Assembly: GCF_007830635.1 (NCBI RefSeq)
Contig: NZ_VLLA01000038.1
Location: 1-51,010, forward strand
Direction of reading: 5' to 3'
Length of the DNA: 51,010 bases
From: Bradyrhizobium huanghuaihaiense
Lineage (GTDB): Bacteria > Pseudomonadota > Alphaproteobacteria > Rhizobiales > Xanthobacteraceae
Shown: positions 43,315-51,010 of the stretch, piece by piece
How positions within the stretch are numbered: the first letter of the stretch is position 1
Layout of the letters: each line of letters opens with the position of its first letter
Program-made: the position numbers and the translations under genes
The notes under the pieces: generated by a model
What the model was told of the DNA's origin: nothing
What the model saw: the letters and a program-made list of their open reading frames with translations, nothing else
The model's database searches: none

Positions 43315-43788
43315 CTATCCCCTCGCCCGCAGCAGCCGGCCCTTCTCACGGCTCCAGTCGCGCTTCTTCTCGCTCTCGCGCTTGTCGTGCAGCTTCTTGC
43401 CCTTGGCGACCGCGAGCTGCAATTTGGCGCGACCCCGCTCGTTGAAGTAAAGCTTGAGCGGGATCAGCGTCATGCCCTCGCGATCGACCGCGCCCATCAG
43501 CTTGTTGATCTGCCGGCGATGCAGCAGCAGCTTGCGCGGCCGCTTCGGCTCGTGATTGAAGCGGTTGCCCTGGAGATATTCGGGGATCGTGGCGTTGATC
43601 AGCCAGATCTCGCCGTCCTTGGAGTCGGCGTAGGATTCGGCGATCGTGCTCTTGCCGTTGCGGATCGACTTGACCTCGGTGCCGGTGAGCGCAATGCCCG
43701 CCTCGATCGTATCCTCGATCGCATAGTTGAAGCGGGCCTTGCGATTCTCCGCCATGACCTTGATTGGACGTTCGTTCTTGTCGGCCAT
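43315..43788 (-). CDS. smpB: tmRNA-binding protein SmpB
   Basis: 157 residues. NRKARFNYAIEDTIEAGIAL and ESYADSKDGEIWLINATIPE are the RNA-binding core; the tail is Lys/Arg-rich (REKGRLLRARG). It brings tmRNA to stalled ribosomes. ssrA is not seen in the window. It lies four bases upstream of the peroxiredoxin start. Confidence 0.96.
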   Translation of the reverse strand: MADKNERPIKVMAENRKARFNYAIEDTIEAGIALTGTEVKSIRNGKSTIAESYADSKDGEIWLINATIPEYLQGNRFNHEPKRPRKLLLHRRQINKLMGAVDREGMTLIPLKLYFNERGRAKLQLAVAKGKKLHDKRESEKKRDWSREKGRLLRARG

Positions 43789-43860
43789 GACCTACAAAAC
43801 CTGGCAAAAAACCTGATCGAGATACGCAGCGATGCTAACAGTTTGGACGAAGCGCGCGCG

Positions 43861-44301
43861 TCACTTCTTGAGGAGATCGCGGATCTCGGTGAGCAGCACG
43901 ACCTCTGCCGACGGCTTCGCCGGCTCGGCGGGCGCCGCCTCCTCCTTCCGCTTCAGCGTGTTCATGGCGCGGATCACCAGGAACAGCACGAAGGCGATGA
44001 TGACGAAGTTGATCGTCAGCGTCAGGAAGCTACCGTAAGCAAGCACTGCGCCTTGCTTTTTCGCATCCGCCAAGTTGGTGGCGGTAACCGCCTTCGACAA
44101 GGGGATGAAGTAGTTCGAGAAGTCGAGCCCGCCGGTCGCGGCGCCGATGATCGGCATGATGACGTCACCGACCAGCGAGGTGACGATGGCGCCGAAGGCC
44201 GCACCGATGATGACGCCGACCGCGAGGTCGACGACATTGCCCTTCATGGCGAACTCGCGGAACTCCTTGAGCATCCGCATGCCCTTTTCATCGACCCCCA
44301 T
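43861..44301 (-). CDS. mscL: Large-conductance mechanosensitive channel
   Basis: 146 residues. TM1 (VVDLAVGVIIGAAFGAIVTS) is followed by the periplasmic loop, TM2 (about 80-100, ending FVLFLVIRAMN) and the C-terminal bundle (EVVLLTEIRDLLKK). It opens under hypo-osmotic shock. GGGAGC is six bases before the ATG; the usual family start is also possible at an internal Met (MLKEFREF). Confidence 0.96.
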   Translation of the reverse strand: MGVDEKGMRMLKEFREFAMKGNVVDLAVGVIIGAAFGAIVTSLVGDVIMPIIGAATGGLDFSNYFIPLSKAVTATNLADAKKQGAVLAYGSFLTLTINFVIIAFVLFLVIRAMNTLKRKEEAAPAEPAKPSAEVVLLTEIRDLLKK

Positions 44302-44328
44302 GAAAGCTCCCCGGGTTTGGTTAGCGCC

Positions 44329-45219
44329 TCAGTTGATCAGTCCGGCGTGCACCATCGCGCTGCGCACCGCAACGCGCGTCGGCTCGGAGACCGGCACCAT
44401 CGGCAGCCGCAGCGTCTCGTCGAGCTTGCCGAGCAGCGACATCGCATACTTGATCGGCGCCGGATTGCTCTCGATGAAGAGGTTGTTGTGCAGCGGCATC
44501 AGCTTGTCGTGGAGCTTCAACGCGGTGGCATGATCGCCCTTCTGCCAGGCGGAGTGGAACTCCGAGCACAGGCGCGGCGCGACGTTCGAGGTCACCGAGA
44601 TGCAGCCATGGCCGCCATGGGCCATGTAGCCGATGATGGTGGCGTCCTCGCCGGAGAGCTGGTTGAAGTCCTCGCCCAGCGCTGCGCGCTGCTGCGACAC
44701 GCGCACCATGCTGGCGGTGGCGTCCTTGACGCCGGCGATGTTCTTCAGCTCCCAGAGCCGCTTCATGGTATCGACCGACATGTCGATCACCGAGCGCGGC
44801 GGGATGTTGTAGATGATGATCGGAATCCCGATCGCATCGTTGATCGCCTTGAAGTGCTGATACATCCCTTCCTGGGTCGGCTTGTTGTAATAGGGCGTCA
44901 CGATCAGCACGGCGTCCGCGCCCGCCTTCTCGGCGTGCTGGGAGAGCTCGATCGCCTCCTTGGTCGAATTGGAGCCGGCGCCCGCGATGACCGGGACGCG
45001 GCCCTTGGCTTCAGCGATGCACCATTCGACCACCTTCTTGTGCTCGTCATGGCTCAGCGTCGGGCTCTCGCCGGTGGTGCCGACCGGGACGAGGCCATTG
45101 GTGCCCTCCGAGATCTGCCAGTTCACCAGGGAGCGGAAGGCCGCCTCGTCCAGCGAGCCGTTCTTGAACGGCGTGACCAAGGCGGTGAACGACCCCCGGA
45201 ATTTCGTCTTGGCTGCCAT
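44329..45219 (-). CDS. dapA: 4-hydroxy-tetrahydrodipicolinate synthase
   Basis: 296 residues. Schiff-base Lys165 in IAGVKDATAS, Tyr137 in IIIYNIPPRS, and Thr48/Thr49 in VGTTGESPTLS are all present. It joins pyruvate and aspartate semialdehyde for lysine and peptidoglycan diaminopimelate. GGAGG precedes the ATG. The order dapA-mscL-smpB keeps the common alphaproteobacterial dapA/smpB proximity. Confidence 0.97.
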   Translation of the reverse strand: MAAKTKFRGSFTALVTPFKNGSLDEAAFRSLVNWQISEGTNGLVPVGTTGESPTLSHDEHKKVVEWCIAEAKGRVPVIAGAGSNSTKEAIELSQHAEKAGADAVLIVTPYYNKPTQEGMYQHFKAINDAIGIPIIIYNIPPRSVIDMSVDTMKRLWELKNIAGVKDATASMVRVSQQRAALGEDFNQLSGEDATIIGYMAHGGHGCISVTSNVAPRLCSEFHSAWQKGDHATALKLHDKLMPLHNNLFIESNPAPIKYAMSLLGKLDETLRLPMVPVSEPTRVAVRSAMVHAGLIN

Positions 45220-45408
45220 GGACTTCCTCCGTACGCGGCAATCTTGAGAGCAAGCCCATACATATCGGGTCTATCCCGCCGGTAAAAGGGCCGCTGCCGC
45301 GGGACGCACCGTTTAGGCCGCGATTTTGCCGCGGTGGTGGTGCAAACCCGCCGGAAGTAAGCGGCTGTTGGTATTTTGTCCGCATATTCAATCAGATTCA
45401 GCTAGATC

Positions 45409-47886
45409 TTGAGCCACTTCACTGATTCGGGGCGACAAAACGCCGTGACCTCCTTTCCTCGTGCCGCCTGGCGATCCCTAGGTCTGGCCGTGAGCCTGAT
45501 GGCAGGGCTGTCGGTCGGCTGCGTCGCCCTCGCCAAGTCCAATGAGACGCCCGCGGAGGGGACCAAGGAACCCGCGAAGCAGGCTGCCAAGGATCCCGCG
45601 AAAGGATCAGCCAAGGACGCATCCAAGGGAACCGGCAAGGACGCAACGAAGGGCGCGAGCAAGGGGGCAGCCGGCGCGCCGGCCAAGGACGCAGCGAAGA
45701 AGCCGGCCAAGGATGCAGGTAAGGATGCCGGCAAGAACGCAGCCAAGGACTCCGGGAAAGACAAGCCGAAGCCAGCGGCCGCAGCCCCCGCGCCGAAATC
45801 ACAGCCGACCGCCAACAGCTCGCCGCCCAAAACCGCACCCGCCCCGGCCGTGACGGCCACCGTCAGGCCAACCGCCCCGGCCCCCGCAAAGCCCATCGCA
45901 GCTCCCGTGCTGGCGCCGGCAACCCGCCAGCACGCCGCGCCGCGCAAGCCGGTGACGCCGGCCGCGGTCGCGGCGACCTCGTCGACGTCGCAAGCCGACA
46001 AGGACACGCTGGAGAACGTCATCGAGCTCGTGCGCAAGCGCAAGCCGGGCGATGCCAGCAATTACGCCGCCTCCATCTCCGATCCTGTCGCGCGAAAACT
46101 TGCGGAATGGATCATCCTGCGCAGCGAGGACAATGGCGCAACCGTCGAGCGCTACCGCGCCTTCCTCTCCGCAAATCCGAGCTGGCCGTCGCAGACCTTC
46201 CTGCGCCGCCGCCTCGAGGCTGCGATGTGGGACGACAGGCGCGACGAGTCCGTCGCGTGGTCCTGGTTCGAGAACGAATCCCCGGTGTCCGCCAAGGGCC
46301 GCTTCACGCTCGCCAGGGCGATGCTGGCACGCGGCGACCGCGCCAATGCCGAACGGCTGGTGCGCGAGGCCTGGCGCAGCGATCCGATGTCGGAGGAGAC
46401 CGAGAACAACGCGCTCGACCAGTTCGGTGCGCTGCTGACGCCGGGCGACCAGAAGGCGCGGATGGACACCCTGCTCTACGGCAGCGAGAACGAGGCCGCG
46501 TTGCGCGCCGCAAAACGCCTCGGCGCCGGCTATGTCGCGCTGGCCAAGGCTCGCATCGCCTCCGTCAAGAAGGCGCCGAACGCGCGCGCATTGCTCGATG
46601 CGGTGCCGCGCGAGCTGCACAACGATCCCGGCTTCCTCTTCAGCAAGATCCAGCTGCTGCGACGGGAAGAGAAGTTCAGTGAGGCCGCCCAGCTGATGCT
46701 GTCGGCCCCGAAGGATCCGAACCGGCTCTACAATCTCGACGAATGGTGGATCGAGCGGCGCCTTTTGGCGCGCAAGATGATCGACACCGAGGAATTCCGC
46801 AGCGCCTATCTGATCGCGCGCGATGCCGCCCTGCCCTCACGCGACATCTACAAGACCGAGCAGGAATTCACCGCGGGCTGGATCGCGCTGCGCTTCCTCA
46901 ACGACCCCACGACCGCCGCCCAGCACTTCGCCCGCATCGGCGTCGGCAGCGTCAACCCGACCACGCTGGCGCGCGCCGGCTATTGGCAGGGCCGCGCCGC
47001 GGAAGCCTCGGGCCGCCAGCAGGAGGCGCGCAACGCCTACGCGCGGGCAGCAGAGCAATCGACGAGCTATTACGGCCAGCTCGCGCGCGCAAAACTCGGC
47101 CTGCCGCAGATCGAGCTGAACAGCCAGCCGCGCGGGCGCGGCGCCGAACGGCTGGAGATCGTGCGTGCGGCGCAACTGCTCTACGAGCTCGACGAACGCG
47201 AAATGGCAATACCGATGCTCGCCGACATGGGCGAGAACGGCGATCCCGAAGCGCTGGCGGGCCTCGGCGAGCTCACCCAGCGCAACAGCGATGCGCGCGG
47301 CATGCTGCTGCTCGGCAAGGCCGCGCTCAACCGCGGCCTGCCGTTCGACTTCTACGCCTACCCCGTCAGCGGCATCCCGCAATTCACCCCGATCGGCCCC
47401 GAGGTCGAGCGCAGCATCGTCTACGCCATCGCGCGGCAGGAGAGCGCGTTCAATCCGTCGGTGGTCTCGCCGGCCCAGGCCTACGGGCTGATGCAGGTGA
47501 CGCCGGATGCGGCGCGCTATGTCTGCAAGCGGCACGGCGCAACCTACGATCTTGGGCGGCTCAAGAACGATTCGGTCTACAACGCCACGCTCGGCTCGGC
47601 CGAGCTCGGCGGGCTGCTGGAGGATTATCGCGGCTCCTACATCATGACCTTTGCCGCCTACAATGCCGGCCGCGGCAGCGTCAAGAAGTGGATCGACCGC
47701 TACGGCGACCCGCGCGACCCCAAGGTCGACGCGGTCGACTGGGTCGAGCTGATCCCCTTCTCCGAGACACGCAATTACGTGCAGCGGATCATGGAGAACC
47801 TTCAGGTCTACCGTGCCCGGTTCGGGGGCGGCACGCGGCTGCAGATCGAAGCCGACCTGCGCCGCGGCGCCGGCAGCGTGGAATAG
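45409..47886 (+). CDS. slt: Soluble lytic murein transglycosylase
   Basis: 825 residues from a TTG at 45409; a GTG at 45445 would remove 12. A signal segment (about 22-41) leads into a Lys/Ala/Asp-rich low-complexity tract (about 51-121). A superhelical alpha-domain (about 200-640) follows, then the SLT domain with catalytic Glu678 in RQESAFNPSVVSPAQAYGLM and TFAAYNAGRGSVKKW. It cleaves the MurNAc-GlcNAc bond with anhydro ends. It is divergent from dapA. Confidence 0.93.
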   Translation: MSHFTDSGRQNAVTSFPRAAWRSLGLAVSLMAGLSVGCVALAKSNETPAEGTKEPAKQAAKDPAKGSAKDASKGTGKDATKGASKGAAGAPAKDAAKKPAKDAGKDAGKNAAKDSGKDKPKPAAAAPAPKSQPTANSSPPKTAPAPAVTATVRPTAPAPAKPIAAPVLAPATRQHAAPRKPVTPAAVAATSSTSQADKDTLENVIELVRKRKPGDASNYAASISDPVARKLAEWIILRSEDNGATVERYRAFLSANPSWPSQTFLRRRLEAAMWDDRRDESVAWSWFENESPVSAKGRFTLARAMLARGDRANAERLVREAWRSDPMSEETENNALDQFGALLTPGDQKARMDTLLYGSENEAALRAAKRLGAGYVALAKARIASVKKAPNARALLDAVPRELHNDPGFLFSKIQLLRREEKFSEAAQLMLSAPKDPNRLYNLDEWWIERRLLARKMIDTEEFRSAYLIARDAALPSRDIYKTEQEFTAGWIALRFLNDPTTAAQHFARIGVGSVNPTTLARAGYWQGRAAEASGRQQEARNAYARAAEQSTSYYGQLARAKLGLPQIELNSQPRGRGAERLEIVRAAQLLYELDEREMAIPMLADMGENGDPEALAGLGELTQRNSDARGMLLLGKAALNRGLPFDFYAYPVSGIPQFTPIGPEVERSIVYAIARQESAFNPSVVSPAQAYGLMQVTPDAARYVCKRHGATYDLGRLKNDSVYNATLGSAELGGLLEDYRGSYIMTFAAYNAGRGSVKKWIDRYGDPRDPKVDAVDWVELIPFSETRNYVQRIMENLQVYRARFGGGTRLQIEADLRRGAGSVE

Positions 47887-48175
47887 AGACGGCCCTACTC
47901 TGATTCGCTTCCGGGAGCATCGGTGGCGAGCGCCGGACATGCGCCCGTCCGGCTTGAGCCTTCGAGGAATATCTCTCGGCCGAACCTGGTCGTGAGGCGA
48001 GCCGTCCCAGAGCGCGCAGCTTGAGAGCTGCCGACGTAGCTGGTCAGAACGTCCGCTACGGCGCCGATAGCGAACCAAATTCCGCACCGCAGCGAAACGA
48101 CGCAAAGTCCCAACAACGGGTAAGAGGAGCGGGCGACCCATAAAAGGCCACCCGCAAGTGATCAGAACTGTACGC
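47887..48175. other. Intergenic region between slt and sulfatase 2
   Basis: 289 bp between convergent genes. It has a hairpin-like GCGCCGGAC / GTCCGGC around 47930-47955 and no coding frame I trust. Gene 2 of the right-hand pair ends at 48176. Confidence 0.3.
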
Positions 48176-49885
48176 TTATTTCGTCATCGCCGCCCGCGCC
48201 GCTTCGATCTTGGCCTTCACCGCGTCTAGATTGAAGCTTGCGCCCCTCTGCATCGGCGGAAACTCTATCGCCGTCATCGCCAGCTTTTCCACCTGCTGCT
48301 GCACAAACACGAAGCGCCAGAATTCGTATTTGAACCAGTCAAAGTATTGTTGCGCTCCAAATTTGGTCCCGCTATCGGGCCAGCCCGTGCGCTCGAAAGG
48401 ATCGAGGCGAAGGTTGGTCAAATAGGGCACATCAACCTTGCTTTTTTCACCCAGCCAGCCTCCAGGCTGATCGATGAAACGATACTTGTAATCGTCGATG
48501 CGCACGGCCCCCAGCTCGCTTTCGCCGAAATAAAAGATCTCGTGCCGATTTGACGGCCCCTTGCCAGTGATCATGTCCAGCTGGTTGTAACCGTCCAGAT
48601 GGCACTTGTAGGTGCGGTCACCGATGTGCTTACCCTTTTTGAGCTCGTCGACGATGTTGGGGTTGCCAGCCGCGGCCAGGAAGGTCGGGAACCAGTCCAG
48701 CCCGGACATGATGCCGTTCTCGACCTTGCCGGCCGGCACCTTGCCCGGCCAGCGGATCATCGCCGGTGCGCGGAAGCCGCCCTCCATCACGGTGCCTTTG
48801 CTCTGCGCAAATGGCGTCTGTCCCCCATCGGGCCAGGTGAAGACCTCGGTGCCATTGTCGGTCGTGAAGACCACGATGGTGTTGTCATCGACGCCCATGT
48901 CCTTCAGCTTCTGCATCACGATGCCAACGTCGTCGTCGAGCTGCGCCATGCCGGCTTCATGGATGGACCAACCGTTCTTGGAGTTGCGCATCGCCTGGTA
49001 CTTCGGCGACAGGTGCGTAACGATGTGCATGCGGGTCGGATTGAGCCACAGGAAGAATGGTTTGTTGTCGGCCTTAGCTCTGTCGATGAAATTCAGCGCA
49101 AAGTCGCGGATTTCATCGTCCACGGTTTCCATCCGCTTGGGATAGAGCGTTCCGGCGTCTTCGATCCTCTGCTTGCCGACTTTGCCCCAGCGCGGATCCA
49201 CGGTGGCATCGTCCACGTTAGTCGCCCACGAGTGGACCATGTTGCGCGGACCGACTGTGTTCAACAGTTCCTGCGGGTAAGCGGGGTGGGCCGGATCTTC
49301 CATCGCGTCGAGGTGATACAGGTAGCCGAAGAACTCATCGAAGCCATGCACCGTTGGCAGAAACTCATTTTTGTCGCCAAGGTGGTTCTTGCCGAACTGG
49401 CCGGTGGCGTAGCCCATTCCTTTCAGCGCCGTGGCAATGGTCACGGCCTCCGCCGGCAGGCCGGTGGGAGCGCCTGCCTGGCCGACTGTGGTCATGCCGG
49501 TCCGGATCGGCAGCTCGCCAGTGATGAAGTTGGCGCGACCCGCCGTGCAACTCGCCTCGGCGTAGTAATCGGTGAACAGCATGCCTTCGGCGGCGATCTT
49601 GTCGAGGTTTGGCGTCCGCCCGGCCATCATCCCGCGGTGGTAGGCGCCGATATTCCAGATGCCGATGTCGTCACCCATGATGAAGACGATGTTTGGCCGC
49701 TGGCCGGCCGCTGCCGGCGCTGGTGCCGGTTGCTGCGCTTGTGCCGGGCTCGTCAATCCGACGGCCGAGAGCGCCGAAGCGGCGACGAGAGAACTACCAC
49801 TCAACAAGAGATCGCGGCGTTTCAATCCTCCGCCGATTGGTCCCGTGCTCATCTCAGGCTTTTCCGGAATCCTATCTGTACTCAT
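48176..49885 (-). CDS. Tat-exported arylsulfatase, copy 2
   Basis: 569 residues, paralogous to copy 1. The Tat signal is LKRRDLLLSGSSLVAASALS. The modification site is Cys113 in SCTAGRANFITG. FIMGDDIG, GKNHLGDKNEFLPTVHGFDE and TTDNGTEV are conserved in both. It lacks any downstream DUF1254 partners. Its ATG overlaps the FGE2 stop as ATGA, so translation is coupled. The two sulfatases differ throughout, so this is not a recent duplicate. Confidence 0.95.
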   Translation of the reverse strand: MSTDRIPEKPEMSTGPIGGGLKRRDLLLSGSSLVAASALSAVGLTSPAQAQQPAPAPAAAGQRPNIVFIMGDDIGIWNIGAYHRGMMAGRTPNLDKIAAEGMLFTDYYAEASCTAGRANFITGELPIRTGMTTVGQAGAPTGLPAEAVTIATALKGMGYATGQFGKNHLGDKNEFLPTVHGFDEFFGYLYHLDAMEDPAHPAYPQELLNTVGPRNMVHSWATNVDDATVDPRWGKVGKQRIEDAGTLYPKRMETVDDEIRDFALNFIDRAKADNKPFFLWLNPTRMHIVTHLSPKYQAMRNSKNGWSIHEAGMAQLDDDVGIVMQKLKDMGVDDNTIVVFTTDNGTEVFTWPDGGQTPFAQSKGTVMEGGFRAPAMIRWPGKVPAGKVENGIMSGLDWFPTFLAAAGNPNIVDELKKGKHIGDRTYKCHLDGYNQLDMITGKGPSNRHEIFYFGESELGAVRIDDYKYRFIDQPGGWLGEKSKVDVPYLTNLRLDPFERTGWPDSGTKFGAQQYFDWFKYEFWRFVFVQQQVEKLAMTAIEFPPMQRGASFNLDAVKAKIEAARAAMTK

Positions 49886-50388
49886 GATGTGATCCTCTTC
49901 CTGGTGATGCACCTGAAGCCGAGATGGCTTGCTGAGGTGTCGATCGGCTCGGCATGACGCGCGGCCGGACGATAGCGGCGGCAGTAGTTGGGAGCGCAAA
50001 GATGCGAGCCGCCTTTGAGCACCTTGCGTGGAATCCTGAGGTTTGGCTGACAAGAATCGTAGCTCGCGCCCTCGGGCCCACCGCGAGGATTTTGCGGGAT
50101 GCAGCAGGCTTTCGGGGCGTCGGCTTCGTGCTTCTGCGAAGACCAATCGGCCGTCCATTCCCAGACATTGCCGATCATGTCGTGCAGGCCGTAACCGTTG
50201 GCCGGGAACGCGGTGACGGGCGAAGTGCGTTCGAAGCCGTCAGCCGCAAGATTCTGATGCGGGAAATTGCCCTGCCGATCCGAGCCCATGCGAAACGTGC
50301 CGCCCGGCACGTAAAGCATCCCCTCACCTGCTGGATCTTCGAACGATTGTCCGGAGCCAGACAACGAATTCGTATCAGCCAGATTCAT
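49882..50388 (-). CDS. FGE-like protein with large internal deletion, copy 2
   Basis: 168 residues against 337 for copy 1. The start is like FGE (MLYVPGGTFRMGSD), then the sequence jumps to QGNFPHQNLAADGFERTSP and on to GYGLHDMIGNVWEWTADW and GGSHLCAPNYCRRYRPAARH. About 162 internal residues are missing in frame. Cys131 and Cys136 match the active-site pair of copy 1. With so much of the core fold lost it is unlikely to be a working enzyme alone. The ATG at 50388 follows a run of nine G (minus strand). Confidence 0.85.
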   Translation of the reverse strand: MNLADTNSLSGSGQSFEDPAGEGMLYVPGGTFRMGSDRQGNFPHQNLAADGFERTSPVTAFPANGYGLHDMIGNVWEWTADWSSQKHEADAPKACCIPQNPRGGPEGASYDSCQPNLRIPRKVLKGGSHLCAPNYCRRYRPAARHAEPIDTSASHLGFRCITRKRITS

Positions 50389-50529
50389 GATGCCCCCCCC
50401 CGCCCGTACATCAGCGGCCTGCGTTGCTTCACACCGCGCGACGAGTTGCTTCGCTTGATATGCGCTTTTCGATAGTGGGGTCTTTGACCGATGGTGAGAC
50501 GTACAGAAACGAAGCGACACTCCTCCGGG

Positions 50530-50543
50530 TTGATCCAGATCAA
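50530..50543. promoter_or_regulatory. FNR/FixK-type box upstream of FGE2-sulfatase 2
   Basis: TTGATCTGGATCAA is a perfect TTGAT-N4-ATCAA palindrome, the consensus for FNR, ANR and rhizobial FixK regulators. It is centred about 149 nt upstream of the FGE2 ATG, leaving room for a promoter near 50500. It implies low-oxygen control (inference). Confidence 0.65.
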
Positions 50544-50666
50544 CGGTCCATTTCGGGCTGAGCAGACAGCGTGGAGAGGCCGCGACCTGAGCCGGAGCGA
50601 GCGACCGGTCACGGAAGCGGGGCGCCGGCTGGGCTGACATTGCCGGGTCGCAGGCCGGTTCGCCAA

Positions 50667-51010
50667 ATCGGGATAGGGGGAAGCCTCGCGGCTCCGCCCC
50701 TCCCACACCACCGGACATACGGGTCCGTATCCGGCGGTTCAGCGGATTATGCGGGTCGCCGTGCCGCGACGGAAGCCAAGCCGAGTGAGGCAAAGAAGCC
50801 GTTTGGCAGAGCAATGGTGAGCGCGGGGCTGTTCGCGAGCCGCCAAGGGCCACGTGGGCTGCCGGCGGTTTGCGCCGCCAGATCCCGGCCGACGCCGCGG
50901 CGTCGCAACTCGGCAAAGCGAGCGGGTCCATACTTCCATTGCTTCCAGGCAACGGCGCGCAACCGTCGCCTGATCCACTGGTCAAGCACGCGCAACACCG
51001 ACGGGGTTTG
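50667..51010 (-). mobile_element. 3' part of a group II intron (runs off the window)
   Basis: The C-terminal end of the intron maturase (stop at 50747) is followed on the minus strand by a domain V-like hairpin (50707-50739) and a GC-rich domain VI-like stem ending near CCCGAT at 50667. This is the usual order at a group II intron 3' end. The 3' splice site is approximate; the 5' part is outside. Confidence 0.75.
50747..51010 (-). CDS. ltrA: Group II intron reverse transcriptase/maturase, C-terminal part
   Basis: 88 residues, open to the window edge, with the family maturase/tail pattern: LDQWIRRRLRAVAWKQWKYG, FAELRRRGVGRDLAA, GPWRLANSPALTIALPNGFF. The reverse-transcriptase domain lies outside. 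It splices and mobilises the intron RNA. The family is confident; whether the whole intron is intact cannot be seen. Confidence 0.85.
   Translation of the reverse strand, partial: QTPSVLRVLDQWIRRRLRAVAWKQWKYGPARFAELRRRGVGRDLAAQTAGSPRGPWRLANSPALTIALPNGFFASLGLASVAARRPA

Noticed and set aside
43387..45285. A 632-residue open frame on the plus strand opposite smpB, mscL and dapA
   Set aside because: It spans three certain genes and their gaps in antisense and shows no family motif.
1..51010. CRISPR array, tRNA or rRNA genes
   Set aside because: No regularly spaced repeats, cloverleaf-like sequences or rRNA segments were seen on either strand.

Overview
The window is high-GC alphaproteobacterial chromosome, most probably Bradyrhizobium or a close relative. 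The evidence is the codon bias, the rhizobial core gene orders (lepB-rnc-era-recO, pdxJ-acpS, rel-rpoZ, dapA-mscL-smpB), and dispersed palindromic repeats of the kind common in that group. Species cannot be told from the sequence alone.

Layout. (1) 1-626: left edge with a partial IS3-family element that appears to have truncated a small gene. (2) 0.66-11.9 kb: a miscellany of class III cyclase, MFS and DMT transporters, chemoreceptor, Tat cupin protein, metallo-beta-lactamase-fold hydrolase, and a metal/oxyanion efflux block (dmeF divergent from chrB-chrA). (3) 12-15.4 kb: a VOC/RidA/ATC-hydrolase operon divergent from a shortened LysR-type regulator. (4) 15.4-19.1 kb: a GMC oxidoreductase plus peptide-type solute-binding protein, flanked by two copies of an 80-bp palindromic repeat. 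(5) 19.1-21.3 kb: parC. (6) 21.5-32.5 kb: a seven-gene minus-strand operon (formylglycine-generating enzyme, Tat arylsulfatase, two DUF1254/DUF1214 proteins, SphA/MetA-like outer-membrane protein, dCache-HAMP-class III cyclase, Tat solute-binding protein) with a divergent AraC-type regulator. (7) 32.5-47.9 kb: housekeeping core (recO, era, rnc, lepB, acpS, pdxJ, rel, rpoZ, NYN nuclease, family 5 UDG, peroxiredoxin, smpB, mscL, dapA, lytic transglycosylase). (8) 48.2-51.0 kb: a second FGE-arylsulfatase pair behind a perfect FNR/FixK-type box, next to the 3' part of a group II intron that runs off the right edge.

The most interesting content is the duplicated sulfatase system. Each Tat-exported sulfatase has a C-T-A-G-R modification motif and is preceded by its own FGE-like gene, so activation in the cytoplasm before Tat export is a coherent model. 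In the large operon the sulfatase is joined to periplasmic and outer-membrane proteins and to a membrane cyclase with a ligand-binding domain, which suggests uptake or sensing of a sulfated compound. This operon is damaged: two genes carry 2-nt frameshifts. The second FGE has lost about 162 internal residues but keeps both active-site cysteine positions, so the second sulfatase may depend on the first FGE. Functional linkage is inferred from gene order, motifs and overlaps; substrates are unknown.
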